From: Blasia pusilla
Taxonomy: Eukaryota; Marchantiophyta; Marchantiopsida; Blasiales
Reading direction: 5' to 3'
Assembly (NCBI GenBank): GCA_050084515.1
Contig: CM114273.1
Coordinates: forward strand, 35,898,001-35,962,000
DNA length: 64,000 bases
Shown here: positions 1 through 12,751 of the stretch, piece after piece
Layout: each line of letters starts with the position of its first letter
Position numbering within the stretch: the first letter of the stretch is position 1
Made by a program: the position numbers and the translations under genes
Notes under the pieces: generated by a model
What the model was told of the DNA's origin: nothing
What the model saw: the letters and a program-made list of their open reading frames with translations, nothing else
Database searches by the model: none

Positions 1-3000
1 AAGTGCCACGAGCACCTTGGTCCTAAGTTAGCTCACTTCAATTCTAAATAAGGTTATCATCGACAGCACTTCGACTCTCTACATCTAGCTTCCAAACTTT
101 CAGAAACCCAAGAATTCCTCAACTAGCAGAAACCGGAATCATGACCTCGGAATTCGCAGTCATCTTTTTTTCAATTTTATATTTCGTTACATTCGCATTA
201 GGTTCCTCATCCATGACCAACTTGCCACCAGAGCGTTTGCTGTTAGGTGAGTCCTGCTCAACATTAGGTCTGATCTGTCACGTATCTGACTCTACTGACG
301 GCTTCCTGAGAAGAGCGATTACCAGTTCAGTATTTCCCTTTGGTTGTCACCCTCCACGTATGGGAGAGCACTCTTCAAATGCATGACCACTTCTTCCAGA
401 TCCTCCTTATAATCTCCATACAAAACATGAATTACGCACTTTTCCTGCACATGCAAACAACGACAAGATCATGAATAAGGATGCGTTGTTTCATTTTGAA
501 TCTGCAGTGTACCGTAGCATACTACATTCAATCAGTCACTACATCTCTGCAGATCCAGTCAGTTCAATTCCATGACTTGTCTCTTTACATGTGGACTGAA
601 TTTCAACAACATAAATTTCTACGTTTTCTTATTGGAATTGAGAATTGGTACCACAGATTGCATGCTACGACTTAGCTCCTGTCGAAATCCTGCCCGTAAT
701 TAATATATTGGTATTGCAATTTTTTTGCATCGAGCTGTTGACCATTCTCGAATCCAATTTTCTCCCGTCAACTTGTGTATTAATGATTTTTCATGGGACT
801 CGAAAGGAGTTTTTAGAGTCATGGTCATCTATTCTTAAGAATGGAGGAAATGAGATGGCTGATACACATCCCAGGAGAAATTTCTGATGGAGAGGAAAGA
901 AATCCTTCTACGGCATTTTTAGTGTTCCGGTGTACCCTAAGATTCACAAAATTTGGAATTTTTTACCTTCGAAATAGTGCATCGACCGTTTTTTCTTCCT
1001 ATCTCGCACTTAGGAAAGTTGATTCCAATCCCCACAAGATATTGCCTTATGGTAAAGAACTTATAGCTCTTTAACAATCTTCTAAAGAAGAGGAATACAA
1101 TGTGCTAACACATCATAAGAAAAAAAAAGGAACAAATAGCTTTAGCATATAGACTTGTGGTACGACAGAGATGAAAACTAAAACCTTCCTATTAAATGAA
1201 CCGCTAGGAAGTCTATGCCATGCACCTACTAGAGCTTAAGATGTAAGTGACTCATGAACTCAATGCTTTAGCATGATTGATTTTGGGCACGCCAAAAAAA
1301 TCTGATAGCCACATGGCGTAGCTCGAGCAATGCAATGATGGTTCACAACTCTGGTATGAGAATCCCAAACCATCCCTAATCAGCTGGGTCAAATATTTGG
1401 ATCTCGACTTTATTGACACCGAAGCTTACACGTACTCTAGTTTCTCATCAGACGATCCTGCTGGCCTGTGACGACTCCTCGAATAGACGAATCTCCCATA
1501 AACTGCAAGAAAATATATGAGAAGGGCCTGGAAATTTCGTAACTACACCTCATAATTGAAAGTCCTTGTGGGAAGAATCTTGGAGGAGGCTACGCGAAGA
1601 TCGTACTGGGGAAGTTCTGCGGAGTCGTTTGGAATATTCCTCCTCCATATCCTTGTGTTCCATGGTTCCAGACCTGATTGCTTCATCCACTCCTATACGT
1701 GTCCATTTGAAGTTTGAAATTCGTCACTTTAAACGTATAGCCGTGAATTTTTGAAATAAGTCACAAGGTAAGTGTTCATAAATATATGAAATGAATATAA
1801 TATTTCTGATATTCCCCCGTTTTTCTGACGTACCTCGACTAGTTGCACATCAGCAGCTGTCATATCCTTTGAGTAGTATGCTGATACACCACCTGGAGGC
1901 ATTCCGAGATGCCTCTCTCCTGTAGATCTCCAAACGAATAAATCTCTGAGTCTGGAAGCACCTTGTTCAGCTAAGGTTAAAAATGGAAGAACTAATTATC
2001 AAAACTACAATTCAGTAGTACTGCTGCTTCTTAGGATTACAGATTTTAATCAATCTGGTGGACATGGGTAGTATTTTGAAGTTTAGTAAAACAATTCTAG
2101 GTACAATCTAGAAGTAACGTTGTGAACCTCGCTAGATAACTACGGCCTAGGATTTCGGGATCATGATATAATATCTCAGTATCCATCATAACTTAGGAGT
2201 TACCAACCTCCCTGGGCTCGAGGACTGCAAGACCGGTAGATGTAATAAATTTTGCACAGTTTTTTAATTACTGAACTTCAATCGCAGAACGGATTCTAGA
2301 ACACGTGTTGCGAAGTGCATATCCAGGTGCAATCAAACAGGTCGTACATATAGATAAAGAACAATCTATCGGGTCAGGAAAGAAATTGACCAGCTGAAAA
2401 ACCGATGGAAAATAGTTTGTTTGGTAGTCTCTCCCAGTACCGACTACCCTAATTTGTCATGCACAATAACTTGAGAAACTCTGATTTTTTCATACGCGCA
2501 GGATCCGATGGAATCTCGTCATCATCGGAAGCCTAATTAATTGTCTTAATTATAAAGACTAACGAATGATTTTTAGTCGTAGTTGGCTAAGATGCCTCTC
2601 ATAAGCAAGAAGACTATGGCAAGACAATAGTGACATATCAAAGATGTTGGGAAAGTCGCCAATTGGAACGGTTTCGAACACTAATATACATGACATGACA
2701 CATACGGCACATGATGGATGAAAAAGGGACTCAATTATTCAAGGCCTTAATCGTAGACAAACCTGGCAAAAGCGAGTACATGGGAATTCTTGTCCTCGCC
2801 CACAAGTCAAGCAGCTTTTCTTTTCTTTCACCCTGGTCCCAGTGTCAAGTCACGTCGACGTTGATTGTCAGTAAACATAAAGAGTCCTATAGCAATTAAT
2901 CGGAATTCCCGTTCCCCGACATGAATTTGACAAAGGTGTAGGCTAACACAAAATGAAACTGTGAACACTTCACTCGGAAAAGCAAGGTCTCTTGTCTTTG

Positions 3001-6000
3001 AGAAAGTCAAAAGATCAGCTTTTTGGTATAAATTATTCCCCACTCCATACCCAGAATGTGAAATTTACGAAGAAGCGAGAAATCTGATTAACTGATATCT
3101 TGAAATCAACTCAACATCAAGTTAATACGAATGATCAGAAACGTAATTAATTACTATTTCTTGAAATCTCCCACAGCCAGAAAGCAGGGTGGTGAATTGC
3201 CTGTTTGGAAATCATTCAATCTGAAGTGACAAAGGAAAAGGCTGCTACGTACGATTCATATCACTTTTAAAATGTATCTCCATATGACGAACGATTATAT
3301 CAACCGTGGCGTAGCCTAAGCCCGCCACACTATCCCCACATGAAATTAAATTTTACCTTTCATCGATCTCCATCTCTTGGAGAGAAGTCCCAAAACTCTG
3401 GGAAGATTCAGGAATTCCCAGACCGGTTTCAACCTTTGATCCAGGTCTAGAAGGATGGGTGCCTAATTCGTAGAGTCCAGACTGCAATCATCTTGCGCTT
3501 ACTCCCTTGAATTTTAGTTTGTATGATGAGTGAGAAGAGAACAAACTAAAGTTTGGATGGTAAATCCTGTAACGTAAATTGTTGCTGAAGAACAATCTTT
3601 CTCTACCTTGAAAAATAAAAAGACTGCGACAAGTCAGAAAGTGACACACTCAGCAGCATATGTATTGACTAAAGTTCCCTTGCATATTTTGATGGATGGG
3701 GAGATCCTCACGTTTTGATGTTTTCAATCGTACTGTACTTGGTGTACATAGTGCTGTCAATCGCTTACGTACAAGCACAAGTACCTTTGTCACATCCAAT
3801 TTGCAGTTTGACGCTCATGTAACTAAAGTTTTCTCCCTGATACTTTAGGTGGGAATTCTACAACTTCACCCAAGCCTCCATAAATTGTGACCTGGCCCTA
3901 CACAACTTCTTTGCATCAACTCTTCCGATAGGGAGAATTTCCTTACGACAACTCTCTTTCAAGGTTATGGAGATTCGTGAAGGTTCTACAGTGCTGGAAT
4001 CCAACTGCATGCAACATCCAATTGAAAGGTTTGAGAAGTACACTAGAGGGGTTTTGCATTGATGATGTTTAGAAAGGCTGATACGTGTTTCCTCGTTTTT
4101 TGACTCGTCTTTTTTGACTAGGATTGTTCTAGATCTTTGTCCAAAGAGACGAGTGACTACCCTAGGGACGACAGGAGTTGCAGACTTGCTTTGGCATTAT
4201 TCTGTCTGTCGCTGACTAGACAAGTGTCACATAGAGTTAGTCCTTCAGCCCAACCCATGATGACAGCTTACCTTAACTGGAAATATCTACACATGGATAT
4301 TATAAAGAACCTTTAGCGTGTGTGCAATGCGTCTGTTGCTTGTGACAGTTTTCGCAGGGTGTCAGTAATTTTCCTCTCGCCCGGGTCTCGTCATCACCTT
4401 CATTCAGACTAGACTAGTTTCGTTTTCGTCCTGCCCGAAATAACATCCTTCGGGAATCGGGACGAACAAAAAAGTTTAAGACACTGTCGAGCTGCCACCA
4501 GCACATAGAACGAGTCACTGGAGAGCAGGAGGCACCAAAGCTACCCACTAAATATCCTAGGCTTTCCAAGTGTCATGTGTCGGCGAAAGTCGCCAGGATC
4601 GCGAAGCCCTCGTTGAATGGCGTGAAGACACGACGATACCTCGGGATACCCCGCCACACCTCAAATCACCCCCTCTTCAGCTAACCGGTTCTTTATAGAT
4701 CGAGCTAGCACATAGGATGTGGGTCGGGGATCAATTGCTTCCGAGTCTTGCGCGTCTCCGCTAAACTAGATTGGTCAAGGTTTATCCATGCCTTTGAAGC
4801 TAAAGAATTTCTTACGTGTGGTCACCAGACGGTAGATAGGTCAAGTGATGGATAGGGTTTATGCATTGGCTTTAAATCTGGGCTATGTTTCTCACGATAG
4901 CTTAGCGAGCTTCTCCTTTTCGTTCGTTTCTCCATCCCAGAGTATTACCTGTAACGGACAAACTTTAACGATGACGTCGAGTTGGTTCTCACAAATTCCA
5001 GGAACAATCTTCGAGTCGCCGAACGCGAGGTAGTTACCTGCGGAACCGCTACTCAGGTTAGAAACAAACAGTTCACACGCACGTGCTCTCGAGGGGAGAC
5101 AACCACGCACATTCGACAAGAAGCCCAAACCCAGAAATATTGGACTGCAATATCACCTGCGAAATAAGTCAAATCGAACCCAGAGGTAACCCGCATACCT
5201 TACACCAAATATTCATCATTACACCGCACCAACACCAATTGAAACATTTTGACTATCAATGACCGACGTGCAGGACGTGACAATCTCCGATTTCTGAGTG
5301 TGGAAAAAACCAATTGCATTTTATGATCGAGTGGGAATGCGCGCGTACCAGTATTGCACAGAAAACAAATAGCATAAGAGATGAAATAATCCCATTCCTC
5401 CAGAGTTATTCTCCCAACGTGGCACTTTCTTTTCAAGTCCAACAGTTCGGTCGAAGATAGCAGTAACATTAACATCTTCAAAATATCTGGACTCTCCTGA
5501 GCACCATACAAAATAACAACGCAAATCTGAGTTCATGCAGTTGAATTTTTGTACTACAAGCATTTCTTTCGCAAAACAGCCCGTGGGAATCGTTCAAAAT
5601 CATGTGCACTCCTCAATTACCAACCCCCTCGAAGCTGATTAGGCGTTACGAACTCTACTCCAGCCAACGGTCGGCTGAAGTGGATCATGAATAGTTCACA
5701 TCCACTTGTGCTGGGTAGATATCTAATTTCTGATCAACTTTATAGCGAAATTTTCGTTCAGCGCGATCAATTGTGAGTAAGTCAATCAAGACGAATCCAC
5801 TCCGGCGTCATGGATAGGCAGAACGTTGTGAGAGCCGATACTTGGAACTCTGTAAACCTCAAAATAAACACTAAAGACGAGGTTGTGGAGAAACTCTCCA
5901 ATAGGACCACAAATAAATCAAATCTCTGCAGGAATACTCCACTGTCAACATTTGTTTCCTTCAGATGCTGGTGCAGAAAAAGGAATATTCATGTAAACTG

Positions 6001-7128
6001 CATGACAACGTAATGCACAGTGCCGAATCTCATGCAGAAGATGTGGTATGCACTTGTAATGAGGCTATATGGACCACCGTATATAGCTAGGTACTGGCGG
6101 CCATACACGAGCAGCTGAGAGTATTCTAACCTCGGAAATCTGACGAGCGCAAATTCGAGATCCTGACCATGACGCTCGGGCGAAATGATGAACAAATTGT
6201 TTCTGACATTCCGTCAAGCGGTTCCAGGGTTCCCGACACGATATGTGGTTAACAAGCAAGTTCGTGGGAACCACGTGAAATCTCCTAACTTCCCAATCAT
6301 CGGAACTAACACCAACATTGGAGATCCGCGCTTGAAGCTCCTTTGACATGGCCCTAGCTCCTCTCGCCTCTCCTTCCCTCGTGGCTCTTACCAACTGGGA
6401 AAACAATGTCTTCCTTCGGCGCTAGATCATGCACCCTTTTCTTGTTCGCTGTGGTAAACCTATTCGAGTTTGTTTGACAAAGTTAGAAACTCCATAGTTC
6501 CAGCTTCCTCGAATCCACGAGGGAGGAGTAGCACGGAGGATCATCTCATCTCATCATCACAGGGTTCGCATACAGCTCTAGACTGAGTTTCATTAACCAC
6601 AATACCAAAACTGCGTGAGCCGAGAGTGCTTTCCGCGTCTCTACAATTGACATTATTATGTAGATTGAATGAAGAGAAGAAGCGTCGAGTGTTTCGCTCC
6701 CTCGGTCAAGGGTCAAGGTAGGTAGCTGCACTATGGTCGCTAGTTTGAACGCAACACTAGCTTAACGCCATACTTGTGTGCCCCGTATACGCACGCACTT
6801 GTTCAAGATCTCGATGAGATTAGGAAACCAACCTAAATGATGGGAGTGCAGCAATCTGGTGGACTAAACCTTCGCTGCCTCCTGTTGATGTTCAATGTAA
6901 TTCCCGTTGGAGTACTCTGAGAATCGATAGCCCCTCATGTGGAAACGACGTAACGTCGTCCAAATCCAGTCTGAACACCGAGCGACGCTCCCTAGCTTTT
7001 CCCTGTGTCGAACTGTCCCAGTGTGTCCCGAGCTGGAGCAACCGTTGTTTCCTGCCGCATCCAAATGTTCGTGCAAACGAAAACCACTACAATCACTACA
7101 ATACAGGAGCACGTGTACTTCTAAACCT
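1..7128. other. unassigned DNA, no supported gene
   Basis: Intermediate base composition, and only short open frames (mostly under 115 codons) on both strands with no domain I recognise. No tRNA, rRNA, retroelement motif or long repeat was seen. Small exons of a host gene with long introns cannot be excluded by eye. Confidence 0.5.
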
Positions 7129-7707
7129 TCACTCGAAGTGAACGAGAAGTAACTGTACGATTATAGTAAGATGTCCTCTTCCCGACGCTACAGCGTATCG
7201 TCTAAATACAGGATATTCGACGGGAGCAGCTAAGAAGGGTCGATCAGATCGGTCGATTTTAAACCAGATGGCAATGGTGTCGATGTAGAGAGGAGAGCAA
7301 TCGCCGATAGCGAAAGCGCGCGCATGCATTGCGATGCGGGTCGGGGAGGTGGGGAATTCGTAATTTCGTAAGCGGAGAATCACGAAACCCGGGTGCAGGT
7401 AACCAATGACAAGAAGCCTAAGGTGCGTCTTAATGGCTTCGCCTTCACTCGTACGTCGGGCCGACCCAAGACGGCGTGGGCGTTCCCGGCTAGTGGGTTG
7501 CCGGTTGCTTCCGGACTTCGGAGGCCCGGGAGTCGTGGCAACGGCGATATACCTGCAGAAACGGGTACCTGCACACAATAGATTTCTCCCGTTTACAGGG
7601 ACGTCCGAAAGATATTTTTTAAGAAAATTCTTTCGGACGATATTAATTTGTAGGAAATTATTACTATTATTGAATAAAGTCCACTCGTGTTGGAGTATTA
7701 AAGACAA
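7129..7707 (-). other. 192-codon open frame, probably not a gene
   Basis: This is the longest open frame in the first 9 kb. The translation has no domain, signal peptide or membrane segment that I recognise. Its upstream part overlaps a strong hairpin (7602-7639), and other frames in the same interval are also open, which suggests chance openness in a GC-richer patch. I list it because it is the best candidate in a long empty stretch. Confidence 0.12.
7602..7639. repeat. inverted repeat, 11-bp perfect arms
   Basis: CGTCCGAAAGA (7602-7612) is matched exactly by its reverse complement at 7629-7639. The 16-nt loop pairs further (ATTTT with AAAAT) if one base is bulged. The stem is followed by AT-rich sequence. 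It could be a small foldback relic or a 3' RNA hairpin. Confidence 0.7.
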
Positions 7708-7769
7708 TTTCCTCCCTCCCAGTATTTGTGGCCCTACTCAGTCAGTTTTGGCGGCCTCGTAAACGGGTA

Positions 7770-8890
7770 GTTTCTCAACTCCGTTCTTGTGCTAAAAAAA
7801 TTCAGAATTCTAATAAATACGGGACCGGGGATTATACGAGGATACCTCTTTGTATCTTTTGGGTTTTATGGAATAAGAAATGATTGAAAACTTTTGTTAG
7901 TTTATAATTTGTGAAAGAAACGAATTAAGGATGTAACACAAATTCAAAATTTTTTTTCATCCCTTCTTGCATTAGGAGACACATGCCAAATAGAAAAGCG
8001 AGGTGTTTGCAAATCAAGAAGGCATTGTAGATGTCCCATAATAATGTAGATGTTGCCCGTGCCATGCCACCCCTACCACAATTTCTTCAATAGAATGGTT
8101 TATAAACAGGTGTCGAGCATATTTTCTAAAATTTATATTTAAAATTTTAAAATATATTTAATTTCAAAATGTAGATGTAATTTCCACTCTTATGAATCTT
8201 AAAAGATTAAGAAAAGCACCTTTAGATAATATCCATCTCCCCTAAATAATTAGGTTCCTTCCTAAGAGTTCCAACAAAAATTATTCTTCCCCTTCCACTC
8301 TTCCTACCAAAATCAAATTTACTAAAAAAAATTTTAATTAATTTTATTTAATGTAATGATTTTCCTTTTCCATTCAAATTTATTTTCCTTTCCAAAAATA
8401 TCACATATGAATTAATATGATTAATTTAAAATTAATCACATCATTAATTTAAAATTTTAAATATAATTATCATTTTCTAAAATCTTAGAAGAATAAGAAA
8501 ATTTCACTCTTTTAAGTAATTATAGTATTCCATTCAAATTTAAATGATATTCCAATCCTCTAAATAATTTTAACCTTCCATAAAATTTGATCTATTCTTG
8601 AATTAAAAGACACAAATTCTAAATTTTTTTAATCCCCTCATTATAATATTAAATAAATTATTAATAATTAAAAAATTAATTTTCTATTTTATTCAAATCC
8701 TTATGACTTTTTCTACTTGGAATATTTCTACCCATCTAATGTGGTTTAAATAGTAAAATTCAAACATGTTCATTACTTGAATGCTCCCCTCCCTACCCCT
8801 AAAGCCTCACTACTTGAATATCCCTCCCCCCTCACGTGTCATGAGGCTAACACCTCAAAACGCTTGTTGGATTCTCAACATCTACTTTTT
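7770..8890. other. AT-rich non-coding block
   Basis: About 1.1 kb clearly richer in A+T than its flanks, full of AATTTAAAATTTTAA-type runs. No open frame was found. It may be a matrix-attachment-like or promoter-flanking segment, or an old non-autonomous transposon. I found no terminal inverted repeat to settle this. Confidence 0.6.
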
Positions 8891-9034
8891 TGAGCACCAT
8901 TAATCTGATCGGCCCCGTTGTATGAGAAGAAGCCTAGATTGATGGTTCCAACTTAGACGTCGACGGAGTCATACTAATATGACGTAGGTGGTTCATGGAG
9001 CGTTACTAGGATTATCTAACCCTATATGCGTTGC

Positions 9035-9100
9035 GGGGGTCTGGGGACGCAGCCCCTGGTATGCCAAGACGACGCAAGGGTCCGGGGGCGCAACCCCAGG
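9035..9100. repeat. tandem pair of GC-rich foldback units
   Basis: Two similar units, GGGTCTGGGGACGCAGCCCC (from 9037) and GGGTCCGGGGGCGCAACCCC (from 9078), each fold on themselves (GGGG/CCCC) and are followed by TGG or AGG. GGGTC-CGGGG-GCAGC-CCCGG sequences of this kind are common near the ends of plant retroelements, so this may be LTR-derived. No partner LTR is visible. Confidence 0.45.
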
Positions 9101-9349
9101 CAAAATTTTTCTATTAATAGAAACAAAGAAAAATAGGTACAAAACCCTAGTTTCTCGAGTAGTGAAATAGTCGGGAGCCGCAACGGTAGCGCATTCTCGT
9201 ATGTCGAGTTATCTCCATGTTTAGGTTCCATCGAAGCTTTTCAATGAGCGCACAGACGGACTAGGCCACTTTGTATCTCTAAGTTTTGTAAAGATTTCAA
9301 TTATTTTCGTCACTTTCTGTTTTCTCACAATGCCTACGTGTTATTACTT

Positions 9350-9375
9350 GAGGACGGGTTCTCAAACCCGTCCTC
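9350..9375. terminator. perfect 11-bp hairpin followed by T-run
   Basis: GAGGACGGGTT, loop CTCA, AACCCGTCCTC, then TTTTAATAATATAG. It looks like the end of a transposable element or an RNA 3' hairpin. It lies about 30 bp from where the H1 retroelement breaks off at 9403, so it may mark the end of whatever truncated H1. Confidence 0.45.
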
Positions 9376-9402
9376 TTTTAATAATATAGATATTCCCGAT
9401 TT

Positions 9403-10675
9403 CTAGGTGATGGATTGGCCCAACATACTCCAATCGGTACGCAACTGGAAAGGACGCCCCTTGATCGGTCTCCTCAATATGGGCGCGAACGTCAATGTGT
9501 CCTTGAAATTCTCTCTCCTACTCATCCCCCCTTGTGCCACTCCTGATCCACCTTGGTCAACAAGGTTAGCGGCTTTGCAATCGAACTGAAACCCTTGACG
9601 TATCGTCAATAGAAGTTCGCCAATCCCATAAATGCACGAACTCGACTCACATCTGTGGGGCGTGGAATGCGTGAAATAGCCTCTATCTTCGTGTGTTGCA
9701 CACCAAGGCCCCCTCGGTATATCATGTGACCCAAATACTCAATCTGGTCATAGAAGAACTTGCACTTGCCTGGATGTAGCTTCAGCCCATGTAACTGCAA
9801 TCGTCGAAACACCTCTTCTAGATTTCGCTCATGCTCCTCAATCGTGGCGCTTAAGACTACGATATTATCAATATAACACCTAGCAAAATCCAAACCTGCC
9901 AAGATCCTATCCATGACCCTCTGAAACTCAGCCGAGGCGTTCTTTAACCTGAATGGTAAGAACCGCCATTGGTACAAACAATCCTTTCCGTGAGGATCGA
10001 TGCCCCAAAATGCCGATGCCCCAAAATGCCGTCTTCGCTTGTCCTCCAATCTGGTAGGCGTTGATGGTATCTGTCTCGCAAATCCAATGAACTGAAGACC
10101 TTTGCATGCCCAATTCCATCAAAGATCTCCTCAAGGGTGGGCATGGCATACGTATCGGACTTCGTCTGCCAATTGATAGGTCGGTAATCTCCACACATCC
10201 GCCTATCCGTCTAGTTGCCATGCACATCCTTCTTGGCGGGCATGATAGTGGCAGATGCATACTCTCCATGCAACATCTCCACAAGTCCTTCTCCAACCAA
10301 GTCTTGGCTCCTATTCTGAATCAGATCTCTCTCCATGTCACCGTACTTGTAGGATCGTCTGAAGATCGGCGTGTCACTTGACAACTCAATGAGGATCCCT
10401 GGACCCTTCAGCGTACCCAAATCATGCATACTAAATGCAAAACAACTCCTATAACTCCTAAGGAACTAGTGTATCCAACACCGCTCTCCTCCTGTCAACT
10501 TAGGGCCCATATCTAGCTCCCAAGTCTCCATCGTGACTACCGTAGGACTCTCCGGCACGGATGTTAGTGGTTGCAATGGTGCAACCCTGTCTTGGACAAT
10601 AGAACTTTCATCTCCACTTGCACTACACGGAACCACGCTTGATGTTGTGGCTATCATCTCTTGGCGTACGTGCAA
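9403..10675 (-). pseudogene. H1 reverse transcriptase and partial RNase H
   Basis: Ty3/gypsy RT motifs appear in order: linker GPKLTGGE, DTPIFRRSYKY, MPAKKD, CGDYRPIN, FSSLDLRDRYHQ, LYQWRFLPFRLKNA, FQRVMDRILAGLDF, the palm motif as YIDN (second catalytic Asp of YIDD lost), LHPGKCKFF, YLGHMI, RVRAFMGLANFY. Then comes the start of RNase H with APILRRPI and LRTDWS, after which homology ends at about 9415. A 16-bp tandem duplication at 9998-10029 shifts the frame. No intact polymerase can be made. Confidence 0.85.
9998..10029. repeat. 16-bp exact tandem duplication in H1 RT
   Basis: CGATGCCCCAAAATGC occurs twice head to tail (9998-10013 and 10014-10029). Because 16 is not a multiple of three, it breaks the RT frame just before the LYQWRFLPF motif. 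Confidence 0.9.
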
Positions 10676-12128
10676 AACATCCCAAGAAGTCCAAGGGTGT
10701 GTCTCTTGATCATCCTTGGTGTGTCGATCTCCTCAGGTTTCCCCAGCCACTGCCTCATAGTCTCGGTAGGCATGGGGTTCACCAACGCAACAACTGTGAT
10801 CTGTCGCATCCTCAACCGACCCTGCTTAGCTACTCTTAAGCTGTAAATCCATGTCAAGCAGTTCAGGTCCATCGCCTGACCAAAGACATGACGTCGTGAT
10901 GCCTCTGATAGTGACGGTACTGCCGTCACTCCTGTGGGGAATCCCATCGCTTGCTCTCGCTCATGAGCCTTGGGCTCCATTAACCTCTATACTTGGTCAT
11001 CCCAAACCAAGCCAGGTCCGGCCTCCTTGAATGCATAGGAAGCGGGAAAACTCACCAATGTAGGAAAGGCTGCCCGTGGCTTGCCAATCTTGTTGACCAC
11101 AGTCAACATCGGTCGATCAGCTAGCCTCACTACCTGTGATCGACGGCGCGGATCCAATATAGAATCCACCAACAAATTGGAGGGGCACTCCACTCTCGCA
11201 TATGCCCTACGCAACACCTCGTGTGGTACCAAGTTGGTCCACCAAAGACGCAGGCGATGTGCTCGTAAACCCACACTCGCCGCATCCAACAAAACTACCA
11301 GGCCGATCCATGCACGCACTTGATGTGCACTTGTCACCACACAGGATCTCGAATCACCCAAATCGGTACATTCTCCAGAATGTATGTTGGAGGACGAGAC
11401 TGATTGCTCCTGCAAGTATCGCAAGATCCGCATCATCTCCCAAAACAACATGGACTGAGAGTCAGCTAATCCGCTATCCCGTCCAACACTCGACTGGTCC
11501 TGACATGGCCAACCAGCTTTGACCAAGTCTAAGGTCCCTACCCACTCCAAGTCGTGCTTCCCCACCAATGAAATGTCCCTCGGTAGGGAACTCTGGTAAC
11601 TCTGAATGGCAGACGCAGACAACAAGTTGGGAAAAGGGAGGTGTAACTACACCATATGGTCAAGTGAAGCACGCCTCACAACATCATCAATCTCCACTTA
11701 CAAGTATTTCTGCACGCGCACTCCAGCCTTCAAACAGCAGCTAATCCAGTGTTGATCCCTCCAAAGAGATCCAACACCCGAATACCCTTCTCTGGGATGC
11801 ACCACACAATCGAGGTGGTGTCCAAAGGGGTCATAGCAGCACTCTTGGCTACGTGGGGTTCCTCTGACCCGTCACACTCTGGTGCAAACATCTCGCTCCA
11901 CGCGGTTTGCACATGCTCAATGGCTAAGCGTTGAAGCTCCTCAGTCGAGCCCCAAAGAGGCACCTCTCCTCCACGGACTAATGCAGCTACCATGACACTC
12001 CTCTCCATAGAAATGTCAGGAATGGGAGTATCCTCTACATGGACATCCTCAATCAAATCACTAGGCCAAGTGATGGCACTGGTAAATGCTACTAAGGTCG
12101 CCATCTCTCCTAGCCGTCGCTCGATCAC
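10654..12128 (-). pseudogene. H1 DNMT3/DRM-like cytosine-5 DNA methyltransferase
   Basis: Motifs of C5 DNA methyltransferases follow one another on minus. Motif I: VLDLFGGINTGLAAV (about 11749-11780), SAM-binding. Motif IV: AGWPCQDQS (11491-11514), with the catalytic Pro-Cys intact. Motif VI: Glu-Asn-Val at 11367-11375, in another frame. Motif VIII: GLRAHRLRLWWTNL. Motifs IX/X: EREQAMGF and HVFGQAMDLNCLTW in the last segment (10980-10654). The I-IV-VI-VIII-X order and the AHR-R-W pattern resemble DNMT3/DRM more than MET1. It lies between protease and RT, as in E2 and E3. Frameshifts separate the blocks. H1 keeps the best motif IV of the three copies. Confidence 0.8.
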
Positions 12129-12189
12129 TGCACCTATGAATCAAACGGGTAATGAGCTAAGGTGCCCATCACTTGACTGCCATCCTAGT

Positions 12190-12600
12190 CTATAAGACGC
12201 TGACTCCTCCCATTAATCCAAGGAAAATCCCATCGGATATTACACTGCTCCACCAACTGAGCCAAGGTAATAGTGATTGATGCAGAGTCGTAGGACTCTG
12301 CATCAGTCACTATTGCCTTGGCTCACACCACAGACTCATCTGTAGGATGTCCTAGGCGAATCCTCACCAAGACCTCCTGTCGAGTGATATACTGTGTGGT
12401 ACTCGCTCCACCCAAGGATGTCTGTATCCGATATGAACAACGCTCCACATCGGCTCTCGTCAAGCCCAATCCTCTGAATGACGCTTTCCCCAACATCAGG
12501 GGTTGCGCTCATGAATCCAACAAGACGCGTTGCGGACTAAAAGCTCTACCTCCTCGACTCACCAACTGCAAGACCTCTCTCTAGTTATCTAGGAAAAAAA
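12190..12600 (-). pseudogene. H1 retropepsin remnant
   Basis: The aspartic protease signature reads LLDS-stop-AQPLMLGKA: the catalytic Asp-Ser is kept but the Gly codon GGA has become TGA. It is followed by RIQTSLGGA, as in the other copies, and then TDAESYD, where a 31-bp inverted duplication (12259-12324) is inserted before LVE (LVGG in E3). The protease would cut the Gag-Pol polyprotein. Confidence 0.7.
12259..12324. repeat. foldback inverted duplication, 31-bp arms
   Basis: Arms 12259-12289 and 12294-12324 are reverse complements with only two mismatches, both of transition type, around a 4-nt loop GTAG. E3 has a single copy of this protease sequence, so H1 carries a snap-back duplication that happens to keep frame and adds about ten codons. 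Confidence 0.85.
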
Positions 12601-12751
12601 CACCATGAGAAGCCATGGCACGCTCTATCGCGGGTCTAGCGGGCATCTCCGCCATCCTAGCAGCCACAGCTTGCCATGAATCTGACGAGGACGGCCCGAG
12701 CATCAGCTCCAAGGGCAGGTCCATCACCTCCTCTAAAATCGCCTCTGAACT

